NCBI GenBank assembly: GCA_028023455.1 | Contig: JAQFVV010000073.1 | Span: forward strand, 246,001-310,000 | DNA: 64,000 bases | Direction of reading: 5' to 3' | Source: Epiperipatus broadwayi | Lineage: Eukaryota > Onychophora > Udeonychophora > Euonychophora > Peripatidae | In this document: one piece after another, positions 51,887-64,000 of the stretch | How the letters are laid out: every line of letters begins with the position of its first letter | Position numbering within the stretch: the stretch's first letter is position 1 | Made by a program: the position numbers and the translations under genes | Notes under the pieces: generated by a model | What the model was told of the DNA's origin: nothing | Database searches by the model: none | Seen by the model: only the letters and a program-made list of their open reading frames with translations

Positions 51887-52262
51887 ATAATCTTTCTAGA
51901 AACAATGACATGTAACATCTTTGTTTTGATTGCGATCTCATTTTTTTAATATTTACAGAAACAAAATGTGAACATTTAAAATTTATTTCAGTAGTAAACA
52001 AAAATATCTATCAAAGGAAATCAATTTTGTTATTTTCTGGTAAGCAATAATCATTTTATCATATATTTATAAACTGAAAATAATCTTTCTAGAAACGATG
52101 ATATGAAAAGTCTTTGTTTTGAATACTTCCTAATTTTTTAATATTTACAAAAACAAAATGTGAAGATTTAAAATTTATTTCAATAGTAGACAAAAATATC
52201 TATCAAATGAAGTCAAATTTATTATTCTCTGAAAATAAATAAACATTTTATCATATATTTTA
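51887..52262. repeat. Tandem duplication, period 193 bp
   Basis: Both units begin ATAATCTTTCTAGAAAC and share TTTAATATTTACA, AACAAAATGTGAA, TTTAAAATTTATTTCA and AAAAATATCTATCAAA in order. Divergence is moderate. Non-coding. Confidence 0.8.
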
Positions 52263-53042
52263 CATTGATGTGTGAGACAAAGGAAAAACACAGAAATGCT
52301 GAAATGTAAGAGGTGTGATGTTGCAATTTGGAACAGTTAATAACTATACAATTGGATCCACTAGCATTACAGGCTAAATCATTGAAGAAGGTTGTTAAGC
52401 AAAAAATAAAAGAACTAGTATTAGTAATTATTAACAAACAAAATGAAACCATGGTTTATTTGAATTCTATGTAAAATAGTTTAATCCATTTTCCTTGAGG
52501 CATCTTACTGATATAAGTTTAGTTATTAAAATATAGAGAAAATTTACCCTATTATAATGTAATTTTCTAAAGATATGACAATATCTTGTCAAACTTTTAT
52601 AGGTATAAGTGGCAGAATGTATGATAAGCAAACATTTATAAATAAAAGACTATAACATGTATTGGTAGGAGCTTTCTCTATATTAAGCAATATTATTTAT
52701 GTAAATCTTATTACCACAAACATAATTATACAAAATATTCTTCATATAATCCTTAATCTACCAATATTAATAAACAAAGGGTAATTTTTATAAAATATTT
52801 CAAAGATATAAATAATATCATTTGTAAACATGCTTCAGATACAATATAGCATTTAATTATAATAGCATATAAGGAACTTAAGAGACTGATAAAATCTATA
52901 AAATAATATATTTTAATTATGTATTATAATAATATAATTACTATTAATTAATAACTTTTCTCAAAAATATATTAAATACACACAAACACCAAGCTCTTAA
53001 TGCTAAACTTACAATAATATAATTTACATATAATATTTGCAT
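52263..53042. other. AT-rich non-coding DNA
   Basis: Nothing supported. Confidence 0.5.
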
Positions 53043-53216
53043 AATTAGATAGAAATCATTTCACCTTTTCACATATGCACCATAGTAATTTATATAAGCT
53101 CAATAATGCTGAGTTGAGTGAAGGGTTGAAAGTTTCCCTGTATTCAATACATCATTGAGCTTTTATAAATTACTATGGCATATATGTGAAAAAGTAAAAT
53201 CCTTTCTATTTAATTA
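53043..53216. mobile_element. MITE-like TIR element, 174 bp
   Basis: Arms 53043-53108 and 53149-53216 are reverse complements with some mismatches: AATTAGATAGAAA...TTTCTATTTAATT at the ends and CATAGTAATTTATA / TATAAATTACTATG within. Non-coding. Confidence 0.8.
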
Positions 53217-53897
53217 CATATGTCCTATGCACTTGATATATTAATTTGAGCATTATCTGTATAATTGTTTTACTGTTGCTTCCTTCTTGTGAAAATTATT
53301 TATTTAATAAACAATTCTGTATAATAATAATTAAAACAAATATCACTTCTAACCTAAAGTTCACTTAAAATCTTTTAAAAGTTCCAATATTTTATCCTGG
53401 TGCAATCTTTTAGAATTTTTTTGAAATGATCAAATCCTTATGCATTTTAATTAAAAATCCCAATGTAATCCCTGTAGAATAATAAATAATGATAAAATTT
53501 TTATATTTAATTAAATCAATTCATTAATGCAGTAAACTTTTAAATATGCAAGAAAATCTCAACAAGTTGTTTTTTTTTTTCATTTCTTTAGGTATTGAGC
53601 AGATAATTATTAATCTCCTGGGAAGTGGTATTCATTAATCATAGCATTTTTCTTTAAAAAATTTACAAAGAAAAATTCCATTAGTTTTAAAATCTGGTTT
53701 AACAAATATCCAATACGCATGTGTTTATTTCATAACCTTTAAGTCACCTGTAGCAAATGTTGTAGCAGATGACTTTGAAGTCTTAGTGGATAGGTAAGCA
53801 AAGATAACAATCAGAAGTAGTTTCATTTTGTTTTTCATGCATGCTAAGGTGATGAATATGTCCAGATGTTTCTATTATTTGTTGGATAGTTGAAAGA
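53217..53897. other. AT-rich non-coding DNA
   Basis: May contain undetected downstream remnants of the mariner fragment that follows on the other strand; the HDN motif was not found. Confidence 0.4.
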
Positions 53898-54104
53898 CAT
53901 TCATTTGTTCCAATAAGGCAAAAAATCATAATGGTGTACTACTCCATCATCATCAAAGTTAATGATGCCAAGGTGACTAAATTTAAATAAAGGCTTTGTA
54001 CAGTTTTTTAGTAAATACCTAGAATGAAGAAGAGAGATTCCTCTTTGGTATATGTATTTGTAGGTTTTAATCCCATAACTAATTTCATCATCATCTTCAC
54101 TCAA
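53898..54104 (-). pseudogene. Mariner-like transposase fragment
   Basis: A 67-codon minus-strand frame begins LSEDDDEISYGIKTYK, which lines up with the GDETWxYGYDPETK block holding the first catalytic Asp of mariner transposases (here DDEISYG). About 40 residues later FDDDGVVHHYDFLP matches the FFDxxGIVHHEFLP block. The frame ends just after this, and no second or third catalytic Asp was found. The tryptophan of DETW is lost. Mariner transposases are about 345 residues, so this is a small relic. Assignment rests on two motifs in correct order and spacing. Confidence 0.5.
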
Positions 54105-54825
54105 ATTTTCTCACTCTTTTAGTACTTTATACAAAAGCATTATAGTATTGCTAAGAGATATATTTCTGGCAGATGAATTTTAAATCACAATGTTAAAACA
54201 AATATTTATATTACAGATATAAACATAAATAATTTTTGTTTGATTTATTGTTCACACAATCATGGCGATTTTATTACAATAATAACTTTACTCAAATACA
54301 CTAAGATAGAACTCCTCTAAATTTAAAATATATCAAAGACATATAAACACTCATACATGCATGTACACATTAAATCATAACATTAAAAGTTTTATGTTAC
54401 TATTATAAATAGTTTTGCTTTATTCATTCTAATTTTAACTAATTTATTAATGTGTTGATAGTATTACATATTTTATCAATGTTTTTCTCCTTTTAATATT
54501 TAACTTTGGTGCATGGGTGTGAATATAATTAAATATAAAACTGCAATTTTTTAAAATTTGCTACAAGAATTTTAAATGTTATAAAACATTTACAGGAAGA
54601 CATCTTGCATTTTTCTTTATAAGGTAGTTAAATCTATAATGTTAATATCACTTTAATAATAATAGCAGTATTGGTAATAGCAATAATAACAATAATATTA
54701 TTGGTAATAAGCCAATAAAATTTGTGAAGTTTTTTATATTATTTTAATTTAAGATATCAAAATCCATCACAATATATATATATATGATTAATAAGTGCAA
54801 TAAAACTAAAGGCTTTAAATAGGTT
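54105..54825. other. AT-rich non-coding DNA
   Basis: Nothing supported. Confidence 0.5.
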
Positions 54826-55360
54826 TGGAAGTAATCATTAAAAACCAGTTAACACTTAGACAATAACAATCAACAATTTCAAACTGTTGTCAAGGCAGCC
54901 TCCTTTAACAATAAAGGTGGAATCCTTTAAATAATAAGTGTAATAATGCTCAAGGCTAAATGGCTTTGTAGGTAATCATTAAAAACCAGTTGATTGTTTT
55001 GGATATTACTATTGTCTAAGTGTTGACTGGTTTTTAATAATTACAATTTAAGTAATACTTTGGATGCAATTTGAAATTTATAATTGCAGTTTATAATGTT
55101 ATAATTGACTATTTATTAATCTGCATTCAGAATAGACTATATTTACCTGTTTAAAGAGGTTTATTTAAACTTCTTTATAACAATAATTTCAATATCTATC
55201 GGAAAGTTACAAACTTTAGTGCCTATATAAGTATATTAGATCATTAATAAAGGGATTCCATCTTTATTGTTAAAAGGAGGTTGCTTTGACAACAGTTTGA
55301 AATTGTTGATTCTTATTGATATTGACAATGTCTAAGTACTAACTGGTTTTTTATAATAGT
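54826..55360. mobile_element. Nested foldback element (uninterrupted relative of the TRIM target)
   Basis: Left arm 54830-54924 (CATTAAAAACCAGTTAACAC ... TTTAACAATAAAGGTGGAAT) is the reverse complement of right arm 55248-55355. A smaller inverted pair lies between them (54971-54992 and 55022-55048, both AAAAACCAGTTG/CAACTGGTTTTT-like). The right arm contains the sequence that the TRIM at 32959 split. Confidence 0.7.
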
Positions 55361-56139
55361 TTGCTTTTAATTGAGATGATTTCTATGTGAATTATCATGG
55401 TATCGAAGTGTGATAACTTCCTAATATTAAATCTATATGTTTTTGTCACCACAGTTCTTATTTCTATATGATTAATTATATGGTAATAACAAATCTATGA
55501 TTTTATAAGCATGCATCATCCTAAATAAAAAATGGGTGTGACCCTTTATCTGTGAATAAAAAACCAAAAACACCGTAATCTTTCTCTTAGAAGTGATTAT
55601 TAATTCTAACTGATTCATTTGAATGTGTCTGTGTGTGAATGTTCATTTTATTTTTGTGAATTCACACTTATTATATAAAAAGGACATTATGTTTTTTATA
55701 TCCAGAAAACTATAAAATCATCAGCCTGGCCAATAATTGATGACTGAAGACAGAGGAAATGTTAAAAATTGTGAGATTATGGGCATAGAATGTTATTGAA
55801 TGATAATATTTATTGGTTATCTACACCTGGATGATATATTTAAAAATGAATATTGCAAGCATTGAAAAAAGTAATCTAGGATTAAATAAGATACTATCAA
55901 ATATTGTATAATTCAAATAATCAATTGGTTTTGAAGAGGATAATCAAAAATACCCGATGTACAAGTATACTGAAATTACAAATAAATCTGTGTTGGTAAG
56001 AATGGTTTTTATTAGATGTAGAAGCAATATTAATTATTCAATTTAATGGAAAATATCAAATTCAAATAGTTTTATTCCTCAATATGTCCTCATTCTGAAA
56101 TGATAAAAAAGTAAAGGAATTTTATGAAATTCAACAAAG
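55361..56139. other. AT-rich non-coding DNA
   Basis: Nothing supported. Confidence 0.5.
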
Positions 56140-56357
56140 ACTTCACACGATCACTATTTCTTATGCTAGCACATTACTGTTATTAAAACAGGCAAAACTC
56201 TCCATACAGTAGTGCCACTCAGTGCCAACCAGAGTAATCAATGGATACCAGATGGCACTAGATAGGTATTTTATGCACAAGCCTTCTGACAGCCATTGAT
56301 TACTCTGGTTGGCAATGGGTGGCACTACTGTATGGAGAGTTTTGCCTGTTTTTGAAT
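56140..56357. mobile_element. TIR/MITE family M, copy 3 (compact palindrome)
   Basis: Arms 56187-56247 and 56291-56351 are near-perfect reverse complements (GGCAAAACTCTCCATACAG / CTGTATGGAGAGTTTTGCC) around about 43 bases. It lacks most of the central sequence of copies 1 and 2. The leading TCACTATTTCTTATGCTAGC matches copies 1, 2 and 4. Confidence 0.8.
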
Positions 56358-57721
56358 AAAGACTTTTAAAGAAACTTTAAATAATGTTTTAAAATTGTCA
56401 CAAAAGATTTTAATGCAAAACCAAAAAACATTTGAATGATAAAGGTGCCATAGATAAACATAGATATGAGCTGACCCATCACATGGCAATGAAGTACCTT
56501 TGTCCAAGGTAAATATTAGCACCCCCCATTCTATGAAATAAAATTTGTAAACTAAAGACATTTTTTCCAGTGCTTTCACAAGAAAAACTTGAAATTAAAG
56601 CTTTAGTCATTTAACATATTCAGTAAATTCCTTTTGTGTTAAATTCATTTATTTCCATAAAATAAACCATGGAGCACAAAACACATGCTGAATTAAAAAT
56701 ATTAATTATACTTGCCATGTCATATTGATTAAAAATCTTTCCATTAAAATCTTTTTAAATAAAGCAGTTTACGTATAAAATTAAAATAATAGTAATGAAA
56801 ATATTGCATTGCCCCCCTCTTCCTCTCAGGTAGGCTCTGATATTATATGTAATTATACAACATACAAGTTAATTACCAGGTAATTAAAAATATTATGTAC
56901 ATTCAGAATCTGATTTTTTGGAAGCTCCATCCTTCATAGCAAGAAGCAAAGAAAGCTTGGCACCTGGCTTATAACCATTTTCTTTTTTAATCAATATTTA
57001 AATCAACTTTAACCAGCAGGTCAGTAATTCATTAAGAGTAGTTGTTTGTTTGGAAGCCCATTTAAAAATATCTCATGAATAAAATTATTCACATTTCCTA
57101 TTAAAATTTGATTCCTTCAGAAGTAATATATTTACACTAATACTATTATTTAATTTTTTATCTGAGTTATTTCATTATCAAAACTACAATTTATTATAAA
57201 TATAGTTCAATATTGTAAATTTTCTTACTTACATTGTTTATATTTTATCAGGATCTTCAAACTAGATCAATTTTGAATAATGAAGCTGATATAACTCTTA
57301 CATTCCATTAACACCTTTTTGTTAAAAAGAAAGTTCTTTGTCTTTCAAATCCATTTGTTATTTTTAAATCAGAATCTCCCAGACACAAAACTTGTTTACC
57401 TTATCTATTAAAAAGGGAATACAAATAGACTATTTATTACAGTAAAAATAATTTCATTTGTTTTTATTTAATAATAAAAATTTCCCATGAAATTTGTTAA
57501 GAATTAAATAATTTGGTATGCAATAATATCTTTTTAAACCTTACATTTTTTACTCCTTTTATTTTCCTTAGATTTGAATCGTAGTATGAATTATGGATCA
57601 ATTGCAATTTTTTAGCTAAAGAATACATTCAAGAAAAAGCCGTTCAGCAAAATGTGTAAAAAGATAATATGGGATAATAATAACAAACAAAAGAAAAGAT
57701 AACACCATTAAAAATGTTAGC
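56358..57721. other. AT-rich non-coding DNA
   Basis: Nothing supported. An antisense 84-codon frame at 56325-56579 overlaps the MITE arm. Confidence 0.5.
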
Positions 57722-57790
57722 ATAACACAGCATTGAACCCAGACTTGACCTTTCAGAGGCTGGCCCTCTACCAGTACTCCCAAATAAACA
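57722..57790 (-). repeat. tRNA-like SINE or tRNA pseudogene fragment
   Basis: The minus strand has TACTGGTAGAGGG (A-box-like) and GGGTTCAATGC (B-box-like) about 35 bases apart, with CCTCTGAAAGG between them as an anticodon-arm remnant. Acceptor pairing is absent. Confidence 0.45.
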
Positions 57791-57952
57791 ACACCTTTAA
57801 AAGTTGTAAAACATTATTGATAAAGATGATTTCATCATATGCAAAATTACTGTAATTATAAAGCAATTTTTTTTTAAAAAATAAGTTTAATTTTTAAGTA
57901 AATTATTAATAATAATATTTTTATTTTTTACATAAATTAAAATATTTAAATA

Positions 57953-58480
57953 AAAATGATTGGAAACTCTAAATATTTTTATTTATATATGAATTTTGTT
58001 AATTATAGTGGTGAAATGGCATTAGCCTGTTCAGTTTTGTGCAATCGTAGAGCATCTATGAAATATATTTCTAGGCTAGAGCAACGGCCACAATAAATTT
58101 AAATATATAAATATTTCTCTTATGTTTAAATAATAGATATTTACAATCAGAATATATTTCTATGAATAAAATGATTGAGAAGTCTAAATATTTATATATA
58201 AGTTTTATTAATTTTCACAGCAAAATGACATCAGTCTGTTCGGTTTAGCATAATGATAAGAGTATATCTGTAGTATATTTTGGGTTTATGCCTAGAAATT
58301 TGAAGCCTGAGTAATTGTCACAAATAAGTTTAAGAAAAGGAGTATTCCTCTTATATTTAAATAAAAAAATATTTACACTCAGAACATATTTCTAATGATG
58401 AAATGATTTGTAAATGTAAACAATTTTTATTTACATGTAGATTTTATTAATTATCATGGTGTCTTGGTACTGTGGTAGTA
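57953..58480. repeat. Degenerate tandem repeat, three units of about 215-232 bp
   Basis: Unit starts at about 57953, 58168 and 58400 share AAATGATT, TTTATTTAYATRT, TTTTATTAATT and a TCAGTCTGTTCRGTTT-type word (lost in the third). Strongly diverged; no coding. Confidence 0.55.
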
Positions 58481-60103
58481 AAGTGCCTATGTTCCCCACA
58501 GAACCTACACATGGCAGCCTTTAATATGGAGATAGAAAAAAGAGAGGAGACATATGTACAGACTTTCTGAGAAAAATTAGACTTTATGAAATATTTTTCT
58601 GATAAAATTTCAAAGAAGAAACAGACATCCAAGCATTCAATAAAAGACATAGCAAAGTTCAATTATATTTTAGCAGAAAGTATATATTTTATAATTTTAA
58701 TAGTTAATAGATCTAACACAGAAATTTGTTTTTAATTAGAAATATAAATAACATGAGCTTATAATATATTATACATGCATAAGGTATTAAAAATCTGTAT
58801 CAATGCCTTCAGAAATACTTAAATAATTCTAAGCTTGAGTTTCCATTTGTTTTTAAAATTGTAATCCACACTGTAAATCATTGATACTTGAAAGATACCA
58901 ATAAAAAAGTATGTTGCATTCAGAATAGGTATGAAGATAAAAAAAAAAAAAGGACCAGTTCATAAGTAATGATAAATCTATGCAGAGATAAAGAAAGAAA
59001 ATGATTCACTAAAGCACTGAATATCTGATATGTCAAATAATAATGAAAGACTTAACAATTATTTGAGCAAACATAATTTGAAAACAAAAGACAATGTACA
59101 GAAGTGAATCAAACATCTCAAATATGTGAAATTCAATCTTGGTAATGGAATGAAAGTATTTAAGATAACTATTACAGTAAAAGTAGGACAACACCAATAG
59201 CTGTGCACAAAAATTCTACAAGAAAGTATATTATTACAAAAAAAAACAAAGTAGCCTATGTAATAATAAAACATCTTTTGAAATGCCGTTATTTAAATGA
59301 AGAGGTAATGAAAGATGGAAATACTCTTGGGAATAATGAAATTACTATTGTTAACAGATGAAGAACAAAATATAAAAAAATAGATCAGTTTATTGAAAAA
59401 AATACAAAATAGTATTGTAATTTAAAAAAGATAAAACAAAAATGTATTAGAAACTGTAGAACCAACAATCTTCTATTAGGCATGCAAAAACAAATCCACT
59501 GTTACTCATTGAAGTAAATCAATAGCCAGAAACTAATTTAAAGCTATGAATATATACTATTGCCACCCTCATATTTATTGATTGCTCAATCTTACAATAG
59601 AGGGCTCTGATTACTGTAACTTATTCAGATCAATTTTATAGATCATCACTAAAATAATTACAAATTATCTATAGTCATCATTGGAATTGGGCTAAGAAAA
59701 AAAATAGAAGTTGGATTTAAAAGTAAATCCTACTACTAAAGAAAAGTATGAAAAATCAATAGCCAGAAACTAGTCTACATATTTAAATATAGCATTGCCA
59801 TCTATTGTCTTTCATTACTCAAGTTTACAATAAATAGTTTTGGTGAGTTGATAATAATATAATGAGTACAAATTGCTTTTCATGGTGAAATTGTGAATTA
59901 TGAAAATAACTTCACTTGATAACAATTTTTGTTGTGAGTTTAGGAAATTTGGAAGTAAACTCAAGATATTTCTAAGTTTTGAAAAATATTTATCAAAATG
60001 CAACATCAGTAATTAGTATATGTAGTGTGACTTTTATATAAAATATTTTGCAAATTAAATATAGTGTTATAATTAATATCTTGAATATTGTTTTTTCTTT
60101 TAA
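58481..60103. other. AT-rich non-coding DNA with a dispersed direct repeat
   Basis: CAATAGCCAGAAACTA, ATTGCCA and TTACAATA recur in order at 59519-59600 and 59758-59832, with a weaker relative at 39945-40030. No gene is supported; a 71-codon antisense frame at 58447-58662 is unrecognised. Confidence 0.45.
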
Positions 60104-60360
60104 AACAGAGGCAAGAACAGTAGTGCAACCCAGTGTAAGTCAGAGTAATTAATGGGCACAGCTTCTCACTGATGAAAGCCATAAGTTAAAAACTACTCTG
60201 GGGATACTGAATGAATATGAACAGATAGGAATTTTGTGCATAAACCTTTTAGCATCCATTAATTACTCTGGTTTGCACTGGATGGCATTACAGTGTAGAG
60301 AGTTTTGCCTCAATTTTAACAGCTTGTGTAAGTAGGAAATAGTGATCATGTGATATTTAG
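60104..60360. mobile_element. TIR/MITE family M, copy 4
   Basis: Inverted ends (GCAAGAACAGTAGTGCAACC and the reverse complement of 60285-60312), TCTCACTGATGAAAGCCATAA as in copy 1, and CTATTTCC...GATCATGTGATATTTAG at the far end. It is intermediate in length between copies 1 and 3. Confidence 0.65.
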
Positions 60361-61634
60361 TGATGTACTAAAAATGGTTTTATTGTTCAGGAGTTTGTAA
60401 GAGGTTTGAGTACTGAAAGTGACAGAACTGTGCCTATATTCATAGATCTTGAGCACCTGTGTCTCTCTCTCAACCACTACCCAAAACATACAGACCATTA
60501 ACATTACTGATATTACAATATAACTATTATAAAACATTTTGAAGTCCTAATCCTAATGCCATAAAATATTCTTATTTCCAGAAAGTTATTACATTATCAA
60601 TTCCAAATGACAGAAGATGGGGGGGGGGGTTAAGAATTACTGGATTATACATTTAAGATGCAAGTTATATCAATTTCTAGTAATGGGTAAATTGGGAATT
60701 AAATAAACTGTCTAATTCATTATTGCATCAGATTTTTGTTAAATCATTTCATTTAGTTTCAGTTAAATATTATTTATTTTTCGCTATTTACATTATATGC
60801 ATCATTTATCTTACTTGTATTATTGAAATTTTGACTACAATTGAGTTAAATATAATTTAAATAGCTTTTCATTAGAGAAAAAGTATTTCAGTTATTAACT
60901 TATCAGCAATTATAGCCAAATTATCTTTAAAGTTCAGGAAACAGAGTTACATAACTTAAAATGTAAAGCTATTTACTACGAAAGATATAATTCAATTGAA
61001 ACGAAGATGTAATACTTTGAAATTTTAAATGATAGTGAGTAAATAGATTAGAACGTTAAATTTGCTAAACAGTCTAGCCAAATTGTAAAAACAAACAAAG
61101 ATAAACTTAATTAAAGATATAAGATAATTAGACTTAAGAAATGTTAAAAAGAGGCAAATTTATTTAAAAGATTAAACAGATGCTAAAAGATAAGCCAAAT
61201 TTGTAGAAAACAAAGATTAACTTAATTATCGAAAATTAGTACGAAACAAAACAAATAATTATTTTTAACTAAAAGATAATATGCTCATCAGAACATATGG
61301 AGATAATTAGTCCCCAATAAAATGATAAAAAGGGTTTTAAAAAAATTAGAAAGATGTTTTATTAATGTAATATAAGAAAAGAAAGAGCAAAAATTTACTT
61401 ATTAATTTTATGACAATGATACACTATTTCTTAATCTACATATTAAATATTGTATTCTAAAAAAAATCATTGTGTCACCTTTAACAATGACCACAACGTA
61501 TAATTCAATCGTAGGACATAATTTGTAATATATATAATTTAGATAAAATAAAAACAAGTTTTTAAAGGAGGTGTAAAAAAGTTATATATATAATATAAAA
61601 ATTATAAATTGATATAAATATATTCTAGATTGTA
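60361..61634. other. AT-rich non-coding DNA
   Basis: A G11 run lies at about 60604. No gene is supported. Confidence 0.5.
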
Positions 61635-62105
61635 TTGTGTAGTTTTATTAAAAAGTTGCATTTCAAAAACATCCAGCAGTACGTCAACATTACGCCAGAC
61701 GTCATTGCCAACAAAATAAATATTTGGAGTGCTCAGAAATTAATGAACCCGGATCAAAATTTACAAAATACAAAATTAGGCATAACCAATTATAAAATAA
61801 CAATGTTGTTCAAAGATTGGACTCTAGCACCCAAATATTTGGACTTTATCATTAAAATAAACCCGAATGTCATGCCTACATTGTGGTTCCTGTACTTTAA
61901 ATGGCATATCACCAAAGTTAATCCAGTATGTCCAAACTGCAGAAGAGAAGACAAGACATACTACCATATCATCAATTCACACAATGGACTTGAAACAATA
62001 AGATCTATTATTTATTGGAACATAAAGGTAGACTATTACTTCATTATATCATTACAAGACTGCATTAAAAACAATTTCCACTCATTAGAATGTCAATTTT
62101 CATAA
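61635..62105 (+). pseudogene. Open frame with CxxC-H-H motif, possible retrotransposon C-terminus
   Basis: This 156-codon frame is the longest non-microsatellite frame in the window and is less AT-rich than its flanks. The first base triplet is a non-ATG start (the frame is open from about 61635). Residues 99-116 read CPNCRREDKTYYHIINSH: two cysteines, then two histidines. This resembles the CPxCG...T..H....C zinc-binding segment (zf-RVT type) after the RT domain of some non-LTR retrotransposons, with the last Cys replaced by His. Tryptophans at 61, 84 and 90 fit a folded protein. No RT motif was found upstream. AATAAAATT lies about 300 bases downstream. It may be a LINE 3' remnant or an exon. 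Confidence 0.3.
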
Positions 62106-63190
62106 CATATTCAATCTGGTATGCGAGATGCAAGAAAATATATTCACAGCTTCCCCTGATGAAAGATTGTGCTTTATACAATCACTGCAAAAGATAAAAC
62201 AAAGAGATAAACTTCATATCATCAAAATTCATTTATGAGGAGACATGGAAGCTATTCCATACACCTATGAACTTTATATCACAAGGACTTTCTCATATCA
62301 ATCAACTTCAAACCATTTGGACTAATACCAGATTCATCTAAAATGCAATTGTAATGCATGGTGATCTATTTATGTTTTGAGATAATATAACCTTGTTTAG
62401 CCTAAATAAAATTATTTAAAGTTAAAGTTGCATTTCTTTGTTTTAAAATAAAAAGAACGTTAAAGATTGGGCTCAGTACTTATTGAAATATGACATCTCT
62501 TCACTTATGATTTGCAACGTTATTTTGTTTCATAGTCAGTGCATTTATTATCTATCTAATACAAATTAATCTGAAAAATTTATAATTACATTTACCAATG
62601 ATTACAATATTTTTTTTTTTAAATACAAGCATAGGAATTGCATTCTTAAAGAAATAGAATTGTGTAAAGAATATAAAACTATGAATAGTGAAAAACCAAA
62701 AAACCTCTTATAAAAAATAGTGAATATTTTTAATCTTTTATAAAATATAAAGTCTTAGCTAAGATTAACAAATGATGTAATCAATTTTAACCTAGTAAAA
62801 ATTATTAATAATCATTTATAATTTACTAAAGAATTATTGTTAGGAATGAGCTTTGTTTAAAAGTGCAGCACTTACAAAATAAGTTTATGTAATTTACATA
62901 AATAAATAAATAACAGTAATATATAGCTATTGGGCAAATAAGCTGTCTAAAACCTGGTTTACTCAAAGTATCTGTTAAGCACCATTAACATTTTTCAAAA
63001 TTTGTGACCACGGCATTTTAACAATAAGAATGATAATTGAAGATTATCTATAGAACAAGATGAATGATTGAAGAATCGCACTCAAGCTTGCTTATACTGA
63101 TTAAATGATATATTTGATTTTTAATGGAATAAAGAAATCTATCTTAAATTAAAAAGAAAAGAAAAATTAAAAAAAAAACCCTAGCAAAAA
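62106..63190. other. AT-rich non-coding DNA
   Basis: 62106-62340 continues the composition of the preceding frame with stops in all frames, probably its decayed 3' part. The rest is featureless; AAAATTATTAATAATCAT at 62797 recurs at 63188. Confidence 0.45.
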
Positions 63191-63539
63191 TTATTAATAA
63201 TCATACCTACTAAAATTTGAAACAAATTTCCATATATGATGGAATGTTAGTAACAAAGGTTTTTTCCCTCTTCTTGTTTGATTTTAATGGTGAATATATT
63301 AATCTGGTCTACATTAAACTATGTTGCTATGACAATGCATAATATTGGAGAAATAAATGTTTATTAATAATCATTTGTATATTGTACGTACTGAAATTTG
63401 AAATAAATTTCTGTACCTGATGAAATGTTAGTCATATCTTTTTCTTTTCTTGTTTCATTTTAATGGTGAATGTATTTATTTGGGCTCCATTGGACTATGT
63501 ACCTATGACAACATATAATATGGGAGAAAGAAATGTTTC
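63191..63539. repeat. Tandem duplication, units of 170 and 179 bp
   Basis: Units at 63191 and 63361 share TTATTAATAATCAT, TGAAATTTGAAA, ATTTTAATGGTGAAT, TATGACAA and GGAGAAA in order. A third TTATTAATGG start follows at 63540. Non-coding and moderately diverged. Confidence 0.8.
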
Positions 63540-64000
63540 TTATTAATGGTAGTTTGCAAAAATTGTGAATTGGCTTTATTCATTTTAAAAATAAATGTAC
63601 AGATAATAAAGTTCATAACCTTGTTAAAATTAATATTTTTTTATAATGTATATTTTTGTTACTTCATTCACAATAGTAGGTTACAAATAATACATCTAAA
63701 TATTTAATGTCTCCAGTATATTTATCGTTTTATTTGTATAATAGTATATGTGAATGATATATGTAAAAAAAAGTTTATTTCCATTGTAATATGAAACAAT
63801 GTAGTTTTAAGTGCTTACTTTATGTTGGTGGGAAATAATATTATGTGTATTTTAAAAATATAAATGTTTGTTATATGTAATAATTCTGAAATATTTTTTT
63901 ATTATTTGTCATTATTGTGTAATAAATTTTTTATTTATAGAATGCTGGTTAGAATTGACAGAGATTGAATACAGAGTGTTGCTATGGTTACTCTTACAAC
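63540..64000. other. AT-rich non-coding DNA
   Basis: Nothing supported. Confidence 0.5.

Overview
This looks like nuclear DNA of an invertebrate animal. It is very A+T-rich (about three quarters by eye), full of di-, tri- and tetranucleotide microsatellites, tRNA-derived SINEs, foldback/MITE-like palindromes, LTR-type elements and decayed LINE and mariner pieces. I found no intact protein-coding gene. The longest open frames are microsatellite translations (Ser-Ile-Tyr-Leu repeats, poly-Asn/Lys). A lophotrochozoan such as a mollusc is only a guess. The window reads as intergenic or long-intron DNA.

Layout. 0-4.2 kb: AT-rich DNA with a SINE and a cluster of short CAGGTG palindromes. 4.2-11.4 kb: a young non-coding direct-repeat structure A-B-A-B-A (A about 1,285 bp, B about 1,665 bp), best read as LTR-internal-LTR-internal-LTR of a non-autonomous retroelement. 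12.1-13.0 kb: a 0.9-kb compound CTAT array. 17.8-19.8 kb: a foldback MITE, then an array of exactly 414-bp units headed by an inverted partial unit. 22.9-30.3 kb: SINEs, a hairpin element, an LTR-like promoter and two G+C-richer islands, one with a candidate first exon. 32.9-35.3 kb: a TRIM-type mini LTR retrotransposon with LTRs, PBS-like site, PPT and near-perfect TSD, inserted into a foldback repeat whose uninterrupted relative lies at 55.3 kb. 39.3-42.7 kb: a foldback relative of the 414-bp family and a LINE reverse-transcriptase pseudogene split by a TIR element. 43-64 kb: further palindromic elements, a second 0.9-kb CTAT array, an AAT/AAG array, a mariner transposase fragment, three local tandem duplications and an open frame with a CxxC-H-H motif.

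The most interesting signal is a hammerhead-ribozyme motif in every 414-bp unit: a six-pair stem I, the CUGAUGA and GAAA core boxes, a three-pair stem III with an AGCU loop, and an AUC cleavage triplet. Two plus-strand units and the inverted unit keep the full core; the last two units carry core-destroying substitutions. A diverged copy at 39.7 kb has three compensatory base-pair changes in stems I and III, which points to selection on RNA structure. A tandem array of about 400-bp, ribozyme-bearing, non-coding units is the architecture of animal retrozymes and ribozyme satellites, which are processed into monomeric or circular RNAs.
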